Source of the DNA: Peribacillus deserti | Lineage (GTDB): Bacteria; Bacillota; Bacilli; Bacillales; DSM-1321 | Assembly (NCBI RefSeq): GCF_002863585.1 | Contig: NZ_PGUY01000027.1 | Coordinates: forward strand, 1-64,000 | Direction: 5' to 3' | DNA: 64,000 bases | Shown here: positions 54,769 through 64,000 of the stretch, piece after piece | Layout of the letters: the number at the start of each line of letters is the position of its first letter | Position numbering within the stretch: the first letter of the stretch is position 1 | Notes under the pieces: generated by a model | Databases searched by the model: none | What the model was told of the DNA's origin: nothing | The model's input: only the letters and a program-made list of their open reading frames with translations | Translations under genes and position numbers: made by a program

Positions 54769-55773
54769 CTATTTATACTTGATTCTTGGATCAATCGCTG
54801 CATACAGCAGGTCAACCACCAGATTGATTAGTACGAATATGGCCGCCACTACAAGGATACCGGATTGGATCACGGGATAATCGCGGTAGGATATTGCTTC
54901 GTATATATAAGTTCCTATGCCAGGCCAGCCGAATATCGTTTCTGTTAAAATAGCTCCTCCAAGAAGAAGGCCAGTCTGCAGCCCTATTACTGTAACCACC
55001 GGAATTAATGCATTCTTTAATGAATGTTTGTACACGACCCAGAACATTTTCATTCCTTTTGCCCGTGCTGTCCGAATATAATCTGATCTCATGACCTCAA
55101 GCATGGAGGAGCGTGTCATTCGGGCAATAATCGCCATCGGGATGGTTCCAAGTGCAATACCCGGGAGAATTAAATGTCTAATAACTTCAATAAATTGGTC
55201 AAATCTATTATTCAATAACGAATCTATTAAATAGAAATTTGTAACAGCCTCCACAGGATCTCGTATATTATCCCTTCCTGTTGTTGGCAGCAGGTCCCAT
55301 TGAATGGCAACTATGTATTGCTCCATTAATCCCAGCCAGAAGATCGGCATAGAAACACCAATCAGTGCGACGACCATAGCCACATAGTCGAACCAGGAGT
55401 TTTGGAACCAAGCGGAAATGATTCCCGCATTAACCCCTATCACGATGGCGATCAGCATAGCCACTAATGAAAGTTCAATGGTAGCCGCAAGATATGGCCA
55501 TATTTCCTCTGAGATCGGTACTCTTGATTTTAATGATACTCCTAAATCACCCGTGAAAATCCCGGATAAATACTCCCAAAATTGTGTCGGCCAGGGCCTG
55601 TCCAGACCGAGCTCCTTGGTTAAAGCCGCCATGGCTTTTTTAGTTGCCTGCTGGCCTAATATAATCTGGGCTGGATTGCCAGGTATGGCACGAATCATCA
55701 TAAATACTATGAAAGTCATTCCGAGCAGGACTGGAATAAGTGCAGTTAACCGCCGTATAGTATAAGAGAACAT
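54769..55773 (-). CDS. Peptide ABC transporter permease (DppB/AppB type)
   Basis: 334 residues with six predicted membrane helices. Begins MFSYTIRRLTALIPVLLGMTF, as in DppB-type permeases, and carries the EAA loop YIRTARAKGMKMFWVVYKHSLKN. 12 bp upstream of the DppC-type permease gene. Confidence 0.93.
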   Translation of the reverse strand: MFSYTIRRLTALIPVLLGMTFIVFMMIRAIPGNPAQIILGQQATKKAMAALTKELGLDRPWPTQFWEYLSGIFTGDLGVSLKSRVPISEEIWPYLAATIELSLVAMLIAIVIGVNAGIISAWFQNSWFDYVAMVVALIGVSMPIFWLGLMEQYIVAIQWDLLPTTGRDNIRDPVEAVTNFYLIDSLLNNRFDQFIEVIRHLILPGIALGTIPMAIIARMTRSSMLEVMRSDYIRTARAKGMKMFWVVYKHSLKNALIPVVTVIGLQTGLLLGGAILTETIFGWPGIGTYIYEAISYRDYPVIQSGILVVAAIFVLINLVVDLLYAAIDPRIKYK

Positions 55774-55846
55774 ATCCGTTCACCTCTTCCTAAAACATCA
55801 TAAGATCAGGGAGTATGAAGAGATCCATACTCCCTGATCCACTTAA

Positions 55847-57451
55847 TTAGTCTACAGAAACGTCTACGAAGGATTGAGACCCAGTTGGATGCGGAACAAA
55901 TCCCTTAATGCTGCTCGAACCAGCCAGCTGCGGCTTAGAATGAACAAGCGGAACCCAAGGAGCATCTTCATGGATAAGGACTTGTGCCTGTTGGTACAAT
56001 TCATTACGTTTATTCTCATCTGCAGTAGACTGCGCTTCTACCAGCAATTTATGAACTTTCTCATTGCTGTAACGGGCATAGTTATTTGATCCAATCGTAT
56101 CTTTATCAAGTAATGTATAAAGGAAGTTATCGGCATCTCCATTATCTCCTGTCCAGCCAAGCATAAATGTTGGTGCTTCACCTGCTTGAACCTTCTCAAG
56201 ATATGTTCCCCACTCAAACGTCACAATCTTTGCATCGATATTCACTTGTTTAAGGCTTGCCTGTATAGCTTCAGCAACTTTTTGACCGGAAGGCATATAT
56301 GGACGTGGTACTGGCATAGCCCACAGGTCCATTTTAAACCCTTTTTCCAGTCCTGCTTTCTTCAGCAGTTCTTTTGCCTTTTCTACGCTATATTCATAAT
56401 CCTGAATGTCGTCATTGTATCCGCTGACTGAAGGCGGCATTGGATTTTTAGCCGGCTCTGCTGTACCTTCAAAGAAGTTTGTAATGATATCCTGCTTGTT
56501 GATTAAATGGCTGATTGCCTGGCGGACCTCTTTCTTATTAAACGGTTCTTTCTCTGTATTAAATCCGAAATAGCCGACGTTCATAGACGGACGCTCAAAT
56601 AACTGCAGTTTGCTGTCCTCTTTAACTTTAGGCATATCACTTGGATTTAAGCCATCCATCAAGTCAATTTCACCTTTAATCACTGCATTTAAGCGGGCTG
56701 AGTTATCCTTTATGACCTTAAACTTAACACCAGCAAGCTTAGGCAGTCCCTTTTTCCAGTATTTATCGTTCTTTACCACTTCAATCGTGTCATTCTTTTT
56801 CCAAGATTTGAATTTAAAAGGACCTGTACCAACAGGATTTTTTGTGAAATTGTCCCCATCTTTTTCAAATGCAGTTGGGCTTGCAATAGCAAAAGGGCTC
56901 ATCGCCAGATTTTTCAAGAATGGAGCTTGAGGGCGTGTCAGAGTAAATTCAACAGTTTTTTCATCAACCGCTTTTACTTCTTTAATTACGTGGCCTTCAT
57001 CACCTTCAAATCCGCCAAACATAGAAGGATAGTAAGCAAATTTTGCCTCATCTTTGCTTTTTGCCCAGCGCTGAAAGTTTTTTACAACCGCTTCTGCATT
57101 AAAGTCCGTTCCATCATGGAACTTAATTCCTTCATTTAAGGTAAAAGTATAAGTCAGGGCATCCGGTGAAATTTCCCAGGATTTTGCAAGTGATGGTTCT
57201 ATTTCAGTATTATCTTTCCCATAGGTTACTAGATTTTCAAAAATCTGTTCCGTAACAATAAAGGATTCTCCCTCTGTTGTCACAGCCGGGTCAAGAGCTG
57301 TCGAATCGCCGCCCCGTCCATAAATAAGGGTGTACTCTTTTTCACCGCTGCCGCCTTTTTCACCGCTGCCGCTGTTTGAAGAACTACAGCCGGACAGTAC
57401 AAGTGAAAAAGCAAGCAGACAGGCAAATACATACCATAAACTCTTTTTCAT
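55847..57451 (-). CDS. Peptide-binding lipoprotein (DppA-like)
   Basis: 534 residues. A lipoprotein signal ends LVLSGC (Cys22) and is followed by a Ser/Gly-rich linker. The mature part is a family 5 solute-binding protein close in pattern to DppA/HbpA (PAVTTEGESFIVTEQIFENL, NPVGTGPFKFKSWKKND, EAPTFMLGWTGDNGDADNFL). E. coli DppA binds dipeptides and also 5-aminolevulinate and heme. Third gene of the operon, after both ATPase genes: the appDFABC order of B. subtilis. Confidence 0.9.
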   Translation of the reverse strand: MKKSLWYVFACLLAFSLVLSGCSSSNSGSGEKGGSGEKEYTLIYGRGGDSTALDPAVTTEGESFIVTEQIFENLVTYGKDNTEIEPSLAKSWEISPDALTYTFTLNEGIKFHDGTDFNAEAVVKNFQRWAKSKDEAKFAYYPSMFGGFEGDEGHVIKEVKAVDEKTVEFTLTRPQAPFLKNLAMSPFAIASPTAFEKDGDNFTKNPVGTGPFKFKSWKKNDTIEVVKNDKYWKKGLPKLAGVKFKVIKDNSARLNAVIKGEIDLMDGLNPSDMPKVKEDSKLQLFERPSMNVGYFGFNTEKEPFNKKEVRQAISHLINKQDIITNFFEGTAEPAKNPMPPSVSGYNDDIQDYEYSVEKAKELLKKAGLEKGFKMDLWAMPVPRPYMPSGQKVAEAIQASLKQVNIDAKIVTFEWGTYLEKVQAGEAPTFMLGWTGDNGDADNFLYTLLDKDTIGSNNYARYSNEKVHKLLVEAQSTADENKRNELYQQAQVLIHEDAPWVPLVHSKPQLAGSSSIKGFVPHPTGSQSFVDVSVD

Positions 57452-57500
57452 ATTTCTTATCCCCCTTTGAAATGATGGTACTTAATATATATACTTACTG

Positions 57501-58469
57501 TCATTCATATAAATGACAGGCTGTATAATGACCGGGACTAACTTGTTTGAAAATCGGCCTTGAAGAGCTGCATATATCCATCACCTTAGGGCACCTTGTA
57601 TGGAACGGACAGCCTTTTGGCGGGTTTGCTGGACTCGGCACATCCCCTTGCAGGATGATTCTTTCTTTTTTATGCTCGACATCAGGTATAGGGACCGCCG
57701 ATAATAACGCTTGTGTATATGGGTGCTTAGGGCTGCTGTAAATGTCTTCACTATCTGCAAGCTCTACAATATGGCCGAGATACATCACACCCACTCGGTC
57801 GCTGATATGCCGGACTACTCCCAAGTCATGAGCGATAAAAAGGTATGTCAGGTCGAATTCTTTCTGCAAATCCTGCAAAAGATTCAGGACCTGTGATTGT
57901 ATAGAAACGTCGAGAGCCGAGACTGGCTCATCTGCAATGATTAATTTGGGGTTTACTGCCAGCGCACGGGCAATCCCGATTCTCTGCCTCTGACCGCCGC
58001 TGAACTGATGTGGGTAACGATTGGAATGATAGCTGCTGAGACCTACAATCTCAAGTAATTCATTGACCCGTTTTTTCCGTTCAGCCTTATCCTTCACACC
58101 ATGAACGATTAATGGTTCCTCGAGTATTTTCCTTACAGTATGCCTTGGGTTTAGCGATGCATATGGATCCTGAAAAACCATCTGCATTTCACGCCGCATC
58201 TTTCTCATATCAGCAGCCGGCAGCTCCGTGATATCTGTTCCCTCAAAAAATATTTTCCCTTCACTCGGGTCTAACAGCCTAAGCAGCATCCGGCCGGTTG
58301 TAGATTTCCCGCAGCCGCTTTCACCTACAAGTCCAAGCGTCTCACCTTTATTGATAAAAAATGAAATTCCATCAACAGCTTTTACTTCACCAATTGTTTT
58401 GCCCAGAAGTCCTCCTCTGATCGGGAAGTGTTTCTTTAAGTTTTCTACCTTAACTAATGGCTGTGTCAT
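57501..58469 (-). CDS. Peptide ABC transporter ATPase (OppF/AppF type)
   Basis: 322 residues. Walker [10 protein letters not shown], signature [15 protein letters not shown], Walker [13 protein letters not shown], and the OppF-type C-terminal extension with CPFHTRCPK, whose cysteines in this family bind an Fe-S cluster. It overlaps the partner ATPase gene by 20 bp. Confidence 0.94.
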   Translation of the reverse strand: MTQPLVKVENLKKHFPIRGGLLGKTIGEVKAVDGISFFINKGETLGLVGESGCGKSTTGRMLLRLLDPSEGKIFFEGTDITELPAADMRKMRREMQMVFQDPYASLNPRHTVRKILEEPLIVHGVKDKAERKKRVNELLEIVGLSSYHSNRYPHQFSGGQRQRIGIARALAVNPKLIIADEPVSALDVSIQSQVLNLLQDLQKEFDLTYLFIAHDLGVVRHISDRVGVMYLGHIVELADSEDIYSSPKHPYTQALLSAVPIPDVEHKKERIILQGDVPSPANPPKGCPFHTRCPKVMDICSSSRPIFKQVSPGHYTACHLYE

Positions 58470-59460
58470 TCAGCTTTACTCCTTTTCCATCCTCATACAG
58501 CCAGCACCTGACTTTCTGGCCATCGCTTAAACTTTTCAGCGAAGGAGTTTTGGTTACGCACTTGTCCATCGCATGGGCACAGCGGGGTGCAAATGGGCAG
58601 CCGGGCTGGGCAGCCCCGGGCTTTGGTACATTGCCGGGTATGGAGTATAATCGTTCTTTTTTATCCCTCATATCAGGTACAGATTGAATCAGCCCGATCG
58701 TATAGGGATGTTTTGGATCCTGGAAAATAGTTCTGACATCTGCTTCTTCCACAATTCGCCCTGAATACATCACTGCAACACGTTCACAAATTTCAGCCAC
58801 TACACCCAGATCATGGGTGATCATCATGATGGCTGTCTCTGTTTCTTTATTTAATTTCTTCATTAGCTCCAGAATTTGTGCCTGTATCGTTACATCGAGT
58901 GCGGTTGTTGGTTCATCAGCTATTAATAGTGCCGGGTCGCAGATCATAGCCATGGCTATCATAACACGCTGTCTCATTCCTCCTGAGAGCTGGTGGGGAT
59001 ATTCCCTGATCAGGTCCTCGGCTCTTGGCAGGCCGACAAGCCTAAGCATCTCTACAGCCCTGGCTTCAGCCATTTTTTTATTCCATTTTCTATGTATTCT
59101 TATAGATTCGATTAACTGCTCGCCAATTGTAAACACTGGATTTAAGCTGGTCATCGGTTCCTGAAAAATCATTGCAATGTCATTCCCGCGAATCTTTCTC
59201 ATTCGGGATTCCGGGGCATCAGCAAGGTTTTCTCCCTTAAAAAGAATCTCTCCTTCAACCTTTCCGGAGGGTGAAGGAACAAGGCCCATGATCGATAAGG
59301 ATGTAACGCTTTTCCCGCATCCGGATTCTCCCACTATACCGAGGATCTCCCCAGGATTAATGTGAAAACTAATTCCGTTGACTACAGGTACTTCGGCTTC
59401 ATCCGTCCGAAAGCTGGTTTTCAGCTCTTTCACTTCTATGATTGGTTTGTTCAAGGACAT
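58450..59460 (-). CDS. Peptide ABC transporter ATPase (OppD/AppD type)
   Basis: 336 residues. Walker [12 protein letters not shown], signature [15 protein letters not shown], Walker [14 protein letters not shown], and a C-terminal Cys cluster ([15 protein letters not shown]). First gene of the operon; AAAGGAG before the ATG. It follows the hemL terminator on the same strand. Confidence 0.94.
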   Translation of the reverse strand: MSLNKPIIEVKELKTSFRTDEAEVPVVNGISFHINPGEILGIVGESGCGKSVTSLSIMGLVPSPSGKVEGEILFKGENLADAPESRMRKIRGNDIAMIFQEPMTSLNPVFTIGEQLIESIRIHRKWNKKMAEARAVEMLRLVGLPRAEDLIREYPHQLSGGMRQRVMIAMAMICDPALLIADEPTTALDVTIQAQILELMKKLNKETETAIMMITHDLGVVAEICERVAVMYSGRIVEEADVRTIFQDPKHPYTIGLIQSVPDMRDKKERLYSIPGNVPKPGAAQPGCPFAPRCAHAMDKCVTKTPSLKSLSDGQKVRCWLYEDGKGVKLNDTAIS

Positions 59461-59584
59461 AACTCCTTTCTCTTGGGGATATATGTAATTTATAGAATAT
59501 GATTGAATTATGACATTTTTCTGATTACTTCACAATATTTAATTGGAATAATTTGAAATCTCACCGGTTTTCTTTTAGTCAAAA

Positions 59585-59628
59585 AACAAAAAAACAGTCG
59601 ATTCCATAAGGAAATCGACTGCTTTTTT
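59585..59628 (-). terminator. Terminator after hemL
   Basis: Minus-strand stem GCAGTCGATTTCC / GGAATCGACTG around TTAT, with T-rich tail. It ends the hem operon before the ABC transporter operon. Confidence 0.9.
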
Positions 59629-59652
59629 AAGAAATATTTTCCGCCCCAAAAA

Positions 59653-60942
59653 TTATTTATTCAATGCAGAAAAAGCTTTTTCAGCTGCCTGTATCGTATG
59701 CTGTATATCCCCATCGGTATGAGCGGTCGATAAGAATAATCCCTCGAATTGTGACGGAGGAAGGAATACACCCTGCTCAGCCATTTCACGGTAATAGGAA
59801 GCAAAGAACTCCAGGTTAGAAGTTTTGGCCTTTTCATAGTTGATGACGGTCTCATTAGTAAAAAAGAAACCAATCATAGAGCCGGCACGATTAAATGTTA
59901 CTGGTATGTTGTATTTTTGGGCAGCCTTGCTGATGCCTTCCTCCAGCAGATCACCTTTGCGGTTGAACTCTTTATAATCCTCAGGAGTCAGCTGGCTCAG
60001 TGTCTCGTAGCCTGCTGTCATGGCAAGAGGATTACCAGATAATGTTCCTGCTTGATAGATAGGCCCGCTTGGAGCAATCTGGTTCATAATTTCGGCTTTC
60101 CCGCCGTAAGCCCCTACAGGCAGACCGCCGCCGATTACTTTACCCAGACAGGTTAGATCAGGAGTAATACCATAGTACCCTTGGGCACAGTTATAGCCAA
60201 CCCGGAACCCAGTCATAACTTCATCAAAGATTAGAAGTGCGCCATATTGTTCAGTAATCTCACGCAGGCCTTGAAGGAAGCCTTCAACAGGAGGAACGAC
60301 CCCCATATTGCCCGCCACAGGTTCAACAATTATTCCTGCAAGATCGTCTCCATACTGTTCGAATGCAAGCTTCACACTGTCAAGATCATTGTAAGGAACA
60401 GTAATGGTGTTTTTGGCGACACTTTCAGGCACACCTGGGCTGTCTGGCAGTCCAAGCGTCGCCACACCAGATCCAGCTTTGATTAATAGGGAGTCTCCAT
60501 GGCCATGGTAACTGCCTTCAAACTTCAGAATCTTATTTCTGCTTGTATATCCTCTTGCAAGGCGGATGGCACTCATCGTGGCTTCCGTTCCTGAGGAAAC
60601 CATTCTGATGACCTCGATAGATGGAACTCTCTCAATAACAAGATCTGCGAGCTTGTTTTCTAAAAGGGTCGGCGCGCCAAAGCTTGTGCCCGTCTCTGCC
60701 ACCTTTTTAATGGCCTCCACAACTCTTTCATTCGTATGCCCAAGAATGAGAGGTCCCCATGACAGAACATAATCAATATATTCGTTGCCGTCTAAATCAT
60801 AGATTTTAGATCCTTTTCCTTTTTCCATGAAAATTGGATCCATATCTACTGATTTAAATGCACGGACCGGACTGTTTACGCCGCCCGGCATCATTTCCTT
60901 CGCTGCTTTAAAGGCCTCTCTGGATTTTTCATATGAACGCAT
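59653..60942 (-). CDS. hemL: Glutamate-1-semialdehyde 2,1-aminomutase
   Basis: 429 residues. PLP enzyme making 5-aminolevulinate from glutamate-1-semialdehyde in the C5 heme pathway. Lys268 in [17 protein letters not shown] is the PLP lysine, and [10 protein letters not shown] holds the PLP-ring Asp. Last gene of the hem operon. Confidence 0.97.
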   Translation of the reverse strand: MRSYEKSREAFKAAKEMMPGGVNSPVRAFKSVDMDPIFMEKGKGSKIYDLDGNEYIDYVLSWGPLILGHTNERVVEAIKKVAETGTSFGAPTLLENKLADLVIERVPSIEVIRMVSSGTEATMSAIRLARGYTSRNKILKFEGSYHGHGDSLLIKAGSGVATLGLPDSPGVPESVAKNTITVPYNDLDSVKLAFEQYGDDLAGIIVEPVAGNMGVVPPVEGFLQGLREITEQYGALLIFDEVMTGFRVGYNCAQGYYGITPDLTCLGKVIGGGLPVGAYGGKAEIMNQIAPSGPIYQAGTLSGNPLAMTAGYETLSQLTPEDYKEFNRKGDLLEEGISKAAQKYNIPVTFNRAGSMIGFFFTNETVINYEKAKTSNLEFFASYYREMAEQGVFLPPSQFEGLFLSTAHTDGDIQHTIQAAEKAFSALNK

Positions 60943-60976
60943 CGCTATTCCCCCGTTCGAGAGTGATTGGTTTGTT

Positions 60977-61966
60977 TTATTGTTCTTCTTTTATCCATCT
61001 GGCTGCATCTTTTGCAAAGTAAGTAATAATTAAATCGGCACCCGCACGTTTCATGCTGGTCAATGTCTCCATGACGATACTTTTCTCATCAATCCAGCCG
61101 TTGATCGCCGCAGCTTTGATCATGGAGTACTCACCGCTCACATTATAAGCAACAACCGGCAGATTAAAGTTATTTTTCACATCTCGCATGATATCCAGAT
61201 AGCTTAGAGATGGCTTGACAATCAAGAAGTCAGCTCCCTCTTCCACATCAGATTCTGCTTCACGGATTGCTTCAAGACGGTTAGCCGGATCCATTTGATA
61301 GGTCTTTCTATCACCAAATTGAGGAGCGCTGTTTGCAGCATCCCTAAAAGGCCCGTAATAGGCAGAAGAATATTTTACAGCATAAGACATTACGGGTATA
61401 TCCGTGTAGCCAGCTTCATCAAGTCCAGCGCGGATAGCCGCGACAAATCCATCCATCATATTGGAAGGTGCAATAATATCCGCGCCGGCTTCTGCCTGGC
61501 TTACAGCCGTTTTTGCAAGAAGCTCCAATGATTCATCGTTCAAGATTTTTCCATTTTCCACTATACCGCAATGTCCATGGCTTGTATATTCACATAAGCA
61601 GGTATCCGCAACAACGATGATCTCTGGATGGCTCTTTTTTACAACACGGGTTGCTTCCTGAACAATTCCATTATGTGAATAAGCACCTGTGCCGCATTCG
61701 TCCTTATGATCTTCCTCAGGTACACCGAATAAGATGACAGATTTAATGCCAAGGCTGACCACTTCGTTCATTTCAGCTTCAAGAACATCAAGGGAAATCT
61801 GATATACACCCGGCATTGAAGAGATTTCATTCTTAACATTCGTGCCTTCAACTACAAAAATGGGATAAATAAAATCTTCAGTACGAAGAAAGGTCTCTCT
61901 CACTAACGCTCTCATATTTTTACTTGTACGCAGGCGGCGGTGCCTGTTAAATTGTAATTCATTCAT
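60977..61966 (-). CDS. hemB: Porphobilinogen synthase (ALA dehydratase)
   Basis: 329 residues. Condenses two 5-aminolevulinate molecules. Schiff-base lysines Lys198 ([17 protein letters not shown]) and Lys251 ([13 protein letters not shown]), and the zinc cysteines Cys123, 125 and 133 in [14 protein letters not shown], place it in the zinc-dependent group. Its start codon overlaps the hemD stop (TAATG). Confidence 0.97.
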   Translation of the reverse strand: MNELQFNRHRRLRTSKNMRALVRETFLRTEDFIYPIFVVEGTNVKNEISSMPGVYQISLDVLEAEMNEVVSLGIKSVILFGVPEEDHKDECGTGAYSHNGIVQEATRVVKKSHPEIIVVADTCLCEYTSHGHCGIVENGKILNDESLELLAKTAVSQAEAGADIIAPSNMMDGFVAAIRAGLDEAGYTDIPVMSYAVKYSSAYYGPFRDAANSAPQFGDRKTYQMDPANRLEAIREAESDVEEGADFLIVKPSLSYLDIMRDVKNNFNLPVVAYNVSGEYSMIKAAAINGWIDEKSIVMETLTSMKRAGADLIITYFAKDAARWIKEEQ

Positions 61967-62745
61967 TATAGCTTCCTCCTGCTCATATCATTTTTGTAAA
62001 AAGCAATAATAGCCTGTAACATGCCGTCAACCGTGTAAGTATCCGGGCATATTTGGACAGTCAGCCCCAATGCTTCCGCTTTATTTTTTGCGGCGGGGCC
62101 GATACAGGCCACAACACTTTCCTGGATCGCTTCTTCAAGGTTATTTTTACGGACGATTTTCATAAAATTTGCTGCCGTTGAGGCGCTGGTGAACGTAAGT
62201 ACATCCGCTTTATTCGTTTCAAAGAATTCAATTAACCCGCTTTCACTTGAAGGAGGCATTTTGTTTTCATACATAATGATTTCGGTACATATATGGCCCT
62301 CGCTTGTCAGGGTCTCATAGATTATATTCCGTGCAAGATTTCCTTTTGGCAGGAGAACCTTCTCCTGCTGTTTTAATCTGCCGGTAAATTCCCGGACAAA
62401 AGCCTCCGCAATAAAACTTTCAGGAATAAAATCAATCCTGAATCCCAATCTCTCGATGGCTTCCTTTGTTTTTTCGCCAATGGCTGCAATTTTAGGATGT
62501 CCAAGTGCAGCTAGCCGTTCTTTGGTTAAACAAGCAAACTTAAAAGCATTTGCACTGGTAAAGATGATCCAATCATACTTGCCGTCCGGTAAAGATTTTC
62601 CGGTCTTCTTAAAAGAGATCATCGGAATAGAAACAGGAATACCTCCCAGTCTTTCAACACTTTTAATAAGCGGGTCAGCCTGGCCTTCTGCTCTTGTTAT
62701 TAAAACCTTTATTCCGGCAAGCGGTTTATCGAATCCGGCTGACAT
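61966..62745 (-). CDS. hemD: Uroporphyrinogen-III synthase
   Basis: 259 residues. Closes and inverts ring D of hydroxymethylbilane. Bilobed fold with [33 protein letters not shown] and a C-terminal [17 protein letters not shown]; sequence conservation is low as usual for HemD. Overlaps hemC by TGATG and hemB by one base. Confidence 0.93.
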   Translation of the reverse strand: MSAGFDKPLAGIKVLITRAEGQADPLIKSVERLGGIPVSIPMISFKKTGKSLPDGKYDWIIFTSANAFKFACLTKERLAALGHPKIAAIGEKTKEAIERLGFRIDFIPESFIAEAFVREFTGRLKQQEKVLLPKGNLARNIIYETLTSEGHICTEIIMYENKMPPSSESGLIEFFETNKADVLTFTSASTAANFMKIVRKNNLEEAIQESVVACIGPAAKNKAEALGLTVQICPDTYTVDGMLQAIIAFYKNDMSRRKL

Positions 62746-63677
62746 CAGCTCTGGTCTAGTTCCTTCTTTACAGCGTCTATCAGGTCTTTTCCGCCTTTTG
62801 CCGCTAAGAGGGCAGCTGCTTCAATACCGATTGCAGCAGGATCGTTCCCTGTAAGAGTCTCTTTCAAGATGACAGAGCCATCTGGCTTTGCCACAAGTGC
62901 AGTTAATGAAATCTGGCCTGAGGATTCTACTGCATACCCGGCGATAGGCACCTGGCAGCCACCTTCCATCTTATCCAAAAATGCCCGTTCAGCTTTTACC
63001 GTGTTTTCGGTTACCGCACAGTTCAGTTTCGCTAGTCCTTCTAACAGCTCGGTATCATCCTCACGGCATTCAATAGAGAGCGCCCCCTGCCCGACAGCAG
63101 GAAGACAAAGATCAGGTTCTAGATATTCAGTTACAACCTCAGACTTCCAGCCCATCCTGGCAAGCCCAGCCGCAGCAAGGATGATAGCATCGTACTCTTC
63201 ATCCTTCAGCTTTTGAAGTCGGGTATCAATGTTTCCTCTGATCCACTTAATCTCAAGATCAGGCCGGCTTGCAAGCAGCTGGGCGCTCCGGCGGAGACTG
63301 CTTGTACCTATCACGGCACCAGATGGCAGATCTTTAAGATTGATATTACCTTTGGAAATGAGAGCATCCCTATGGTCTTCACGGGGAGGAACACAGCCTA
63401 TCGTTAATCCTTCTGGCAGGACTGCAGGCATATCCTTCATACTATGTACAGCCATATCTATTTCTTTATCGAGCAATGCCTGCTCAATTTCCTTGACGAA
63501 AAGCCCTTTACCGCCTACTTTCGACAGTGTTACATCAAGAATCTGGTCACCCTTTGTTACAATTTCCTTAACTTCAAATTCGTATGGAACCCCCAGGCTT
63601 TTCAGCTGATTGATTACCCAGTTTGTTTGTGTCAGAGCCAATTTGCTCCGTCTAGATCCTACAATAATTTTTCTCAT
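62745..63677 (-). CDS. hemC: Porphobilinogen deaminase
   Basis: 310 residues. Polymerises porphobilinogen to hydroxymethylbilane using a dipyrromethane cofactor on Cys241 ([13 protein letters not shown]). RRSKLAL, SMKDMP and GTSSLRR substrate-binding arginines are present. Confidence 0.97.
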   Translation of the reverse strand: MRKIIVGSRRSKLALTQTNWVINQLKSLGVPYEFEVKEIVTKGDQILDVTLSKVGGKGLFVKEIEQALLDKEIDMAVHSMKDMPAVLPEGLTIGCVPPREDHRDALISKGNINLKDLPSGAVIGTSSLRRSAQLLASRPDLEIKWIRGNIDTRLQKLKDEEYDAIILAAAGLARMGWKSEVVTEYLEPDLCLPAVGQGALSIECREDDTELLEGLAKLNCAVTENTVKAERAFLDKMEGGCQVPIAGYAVESSGQISLTALVAKPDGSVILKETLTGNDPAAIGIEAAALLAAKGGKDLIDAVKKELDQS

Positions 63678-63689
63678 AAAAGCCTCCTG

Positions 63690-64000
63690 TTACGAATACC
63701 AAAAATGGAATCCTGATAAACTGCCGAATAATAAAAAGTTAACAAGAACGATCAAAAAGGAACCCAGGTTCCAGAATGCAAGAGTCCTGCCGTATACCTG
63801 TCTTCTAACCTTGCGATATAAGTAAATGCTGTAGGCAATTAATACTATGAAAGAGCCGATAATTTTTGGGTCAGCCCAGGGAATGGCCGGGAGTTTAATA
63901 TTAGCCCACTGCAGTCCTAGAATCAATGAAAGCAGCAGCAATGGGACCCCTATTACATTTAGAATATACGATGTTTTTTCAAGCTTGGATAAATCCCCTA
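63690..64000 (-). CDS. hemX: HemX-like cytochrome assembly membrane protein (5' end outside window)
   Basis: The frame is open from its stop at 63690 to the window edge, about 103 codons. It shows at least three membrane helices (VIGVPLLLLSLILGLQ, IIGSFIVLIAYSIYLY, LGSFLIVLVNFLLFG). Just upstream of hemC, the HemX position, a CcsA-like membrane protein that in B. subtilis lowers HemA levels. The call rests on position and topology. Confidence 0.8.
   Translation of the reverse strand, partial: GDLSKLEKTSYILNVIGVPLLLLSLILGLQWANIKLPAIPWADPKIIGSFIVLIAYSIYLYRKVRRQVYGRTLAFWNLGSFLIVLVNFLLFGSLSGFHFWYS

Overview
The window looks like chromosomal DNA of a low-GC, endospore-forming Bacillaceae member. 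It carries a run of genes in the order seen around the Bacillus subtilis safA-nad-pheA-obg-spo0B-rpmA-spoIVF-minCD-mreBCD-maf-spoIIB-comC-folC-valS-ysxE-spoVID-hem region. Spo0B, SpoIVFA/FB, SpoIIB, SafA, SpoVID and YsxE show that the host sporulates. No tRNA or rRNA gene is visible. Most genes are on the minus strand.

Left part (1-19.4 kb): the spore coat gene safA (cut by the window edge, with two families of 12-residue repeats), a decayed nadA beside an intact niacin-responsive repressor gene niaR, pheA, a 21-bp repeat tract, the ACT protein gene pheB, obgE-spo0B, the L21/Prp/L27 ribosomal operon with its L21 leader, an RNase E/G gene, spoIVFAB under a clear sigma-E-type promoter, minCD, mreBCD, radC, maf and spoIIB.

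Middle (19.5-40.7 kb): where B. subtilis has only comC between spoIIB and folC, this genome has a complete monoderm type IV pilus locus. It holds a leading membrane protein, a PRC-barrel protein, a VanW-type wall-binding protein, PilB, PilT, PilC, the major pilin, the prepilin peptidase, PilM, PilN, PilO and a minor pilin. Divergent from these is a three-gene operon of minor pilins and a PilX-like beta-helix protein. Next to it lie an ankyrin protein, a 1167-residue Ig-repeat surface protein and a diguanylate cyclase. PilB has an N-terminal MshEN-type double motif expected to bind c-di-GMP, so second messenger synthesis and a likely target sit in one locus.

Right part (40.9-64 kb): folC, valS with a T-box leader, a small membrane protein gene, ysxE, spoVID, and the hemX-C-D-B-L operon. 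Between spoVID and hemL, neighbours in B. subtilis, about 10 kb has been added. First comes a short cassette: a divergent unknown gene, a Gly-rich lipoprotein ending in Gly-Gly, a YgiC/YjfC-type glutathionylspermidine-synthase-like ATP-grasp ligase and a DUF350 membrane protein. This cassette is enclosed by two nested pairs of inverted repeat elements (A'-B-cassette-B'-A). Beyond it are an RCK potassium channel gene and an appDFABC-ordered peptide ABC transporter. The cassette and its repeats are the best candidate here for an under-described system: a ligase that may modify the C-terminus of its partner lipoprotein, possibly moved as a unit between repeats. One repeat pair contains a hairpin whose arms differ by three compensatory base-pair changes between copies, which suggests that its fold is maintained.
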